NCBI GenBank assembly: GCA_029706075.1
Contig: JAINUG010000015.1
Coordinates: 1,645,715 to 1,709,714, forward strand
DNA: 64,000 bases
From: Aldrovandia affinis
Taxonomy: Eukaryota > Chordata > Actinopteri > Notacanthiformes > Halosauridae
Direction of reading: 5' to 3'
This document shows, in pieces, positions 62,519 to 64,000 of this stretch. The notes beneath the pieces are model-generated. The model did not search any database and was not told the DNA's origin. It saw only the letters and a program-made list of their open reading frames with translations. The position numbers and the translations under genes are program-made. How positions within the stretch are numbered: position 1 is the first letter of the stretch; every line of letters starts with the position of its first letter.

Positions 62519-64000
62519 TAGTATATTTTTGTTGACATACTTTTTTCCCACATACTTGCACCCAAAGCATTTTTCAAATGCTGCATCACATTGCTGTGAC
62601 ATCAGGTTTCCTAGCAATGCTACACCAGGATCCACCACTAAATATTTATTGAGATAGAACAGACAGAGATGTATAAAAAGGTAAATATTAAATGATATAA
62701 AGTGCTTATGCATTTCAAATTGTATTCATGTCATACATATTACATGACATTTCATTTTTTGTTTGTTAAAGTCGAAAGCTTTGTGTTCAAAAGTTGGGCG
62801 TGAATTCAATCTGGGCTACTTAGGACAGGGTCAGATTGTGGCTTTTTAGATGAGCCAAATGTGTTCGAAACATACTTGGACTAATAAACCTTCAAGCAAA
62901 TACCCACTTTACTACTTTTACTTATTTTTAACAGCTTTCCATCCCTTATTTTACTTTTCGTCCAACTTGGAATACCCAATCATGTTTGTCCTGACCACTG
63001 CAATGCCATCGTCCGTCAACTCGGTAAAGCGCAGATGAGCACACACACTTTTTTCCCACTGCAGTCCACTGTTCTTGCACAGCCGTAGCGTCAGAGGACC
63101 GCAGTTCTTGCACAGCTGGCACAGGCAAAATGCAGATGCCCAACCAACCAGAGGGGGCACTGGTGTGCAATGAGATAACCCTACTGATTGAACCCACTCC
63201 TCCCTGGGCAACGCTACAGCCAATTACACATTCCTCACACAAAACCAGCAGTCAAGTCAGTACTGGCACAGCCAGGATTCCTGCAGCAAGGCCTAAAGCT
63301 CTAGCTGGATGCTGCACTCAAACTTTCACTTCATAGAAAATGTTACTTTGTATACATATTTTTAAACAAATTAATATCAGAATTGTTTATAGAATTTAGG
63401 TTTATGTGAACAGCTCCCGTTAGTCCCGCAGAAAATTAATGGGAGCAAGTTCATTTGTTTAGACACAAAGAAACGGTGGCTTTGTCTCTTGCCAGGAAAG
63501 TGACAAAAGGACTTCACCAGCATAATGTTATGGGTTCTCATTGGTATTTGCAGTGGAAAAAACAGAGTCATTGCACATCACCCCTCAAGTTAAAGTGCAA
63601 TGGCCAGAATGAGTTAAAATCAACACCATTATTTCTTGAGTGGAGCAGAGCAGAGGTATCCCTGCTCAGAATTACATTCAACGGTCACGGTGCTGTCACG
63701 GCAACTCTGTAAAACGTACAATGGTGTGAAACAAATATCAGTTGGTAGGTACGGTAGTCGTCGACGGTGGTTTAAATCACTTTAAAACAAAGCGTTCGGA
63801 ATGTCCGCCTGCAAATAATATGAATCACCTTATACGGCTTCCCGTTTACTTCAAATTACATAACGTAGCACACGATGTGCCAGCAGTGATCGGGGAGACC
63901 GTGCAGTGAATGGCGCCCGCTCGGACATCGTGGGACGCAGTGCAGGCGGTGACTGTTAAGGCGAGTGAATAAGTGCACGTTTAAAAGGAGCGAGGAGGGG

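Larger units (their letters stand above)
52790..64000 (-). other. prkcb: PRKCB intron 2 (partial)
   Basis: This is at least 11.2 kb of sequence upstream of exon 3. Small repeats are present: GA (53616-53730), 13-bp units (54941-54979), a T17 run near 56484-56500, A-rich tracts (54289-54322 and 61420-61456) and a 30-bp palindrome (62489-62518). A dispersed teleost repeat lies at 59215-59480. A CpG-rich segment lies at 55960-56240. I searched by eye for the 32-nt exon 2 and did not find it. The stretches 56700-59200 and 59700-62480 look unique and AT-rich. Confidence 0.8.

Overview
The window is vertebrate nuclear DNA, most likely from a teleost fish. It is intron-rich, carries many microsatellites, Tc1-, hAT- and L2-type transposon remnants and tRNA-derived SINEs, and has no prokaryote-like gene packing. 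I cannot name the species. Some SINE and LINE tails resemble the eel UnaL2 type, but related tails occur in other fishes.

The only protein-coding gene I can support is a conventional protein kinase C of the beta type (PRKCB), transcribed on the minus strand and running off both ends of the window. Seven consecutive internal coding exons are present. In transcript order they lie at 52707-52789, 37209-37320, 34610-34738, 19784-19940, 18871-19005, 15719-15815 and 9993-10130. All have AG acceptors and GT donors. Their phases fit exactly, and the joined 851 nt stay open from the second half of the C1A zinc finger, through C1B, the Ca2+-binding C2 domain and the V3 hinge, to the glycine-rich loop of the kinase domain. 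By the family's usual numbering these are exons 3-9. Exon 1, the 32-nt exon 2 and the rest of the kinase exons (10 onward) are not seen here. Diagnostic residues favour beta over alpha: the C1B start, the C1B/C2 junction, the LTSRNDF stretch and the VPVPPEG motif.

Everything else is intronic. From low to high coordinates: intron 9 (1-9992) opens with a dead LINE (321-4908) lying inside a (GA)n microsatellite and carrying nested L2 and SINE insertions. Intron 8 (10131-15718) has a SINE, GA and CTC repeats and an 88-bp duplication around a hAT-like end. Intron 7 (15816-18870) has a Tc1 transposase remnant, a 300-bp pyrimidine tract and a 13-bp CpG-rich minisatellite. Intron 6 is short. Intron 5 (19941-34609) holds an L2 LINE remnant, a Tc1-like element with both ends and TA target duplications, and several microsatellites, including a long CA array close to exon 5. 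Intron 4 (34739-37208) ends, in plus coordinates, at a pair of DR1-like motifs beside exon 4. Intron 3 (37321-52706) has a long inverted duplication, further repeats and a SINE. Intron 2 (52790-64000) is mostly unique sequence with small repeats and a 30-bp perfect palindrome.

I found no CRISPR array, operon, phage or novel multi-gene system. The most interesting signals are the LINE-in-microsatellite arrangement, SINEs sharing an L2-type stem-loop tail with the LINEs around them, the long hairpin at 39702-40006, the CpG minisatellite at 18278-18368, and simple repeats placed where they could affect PRKCB splicing.
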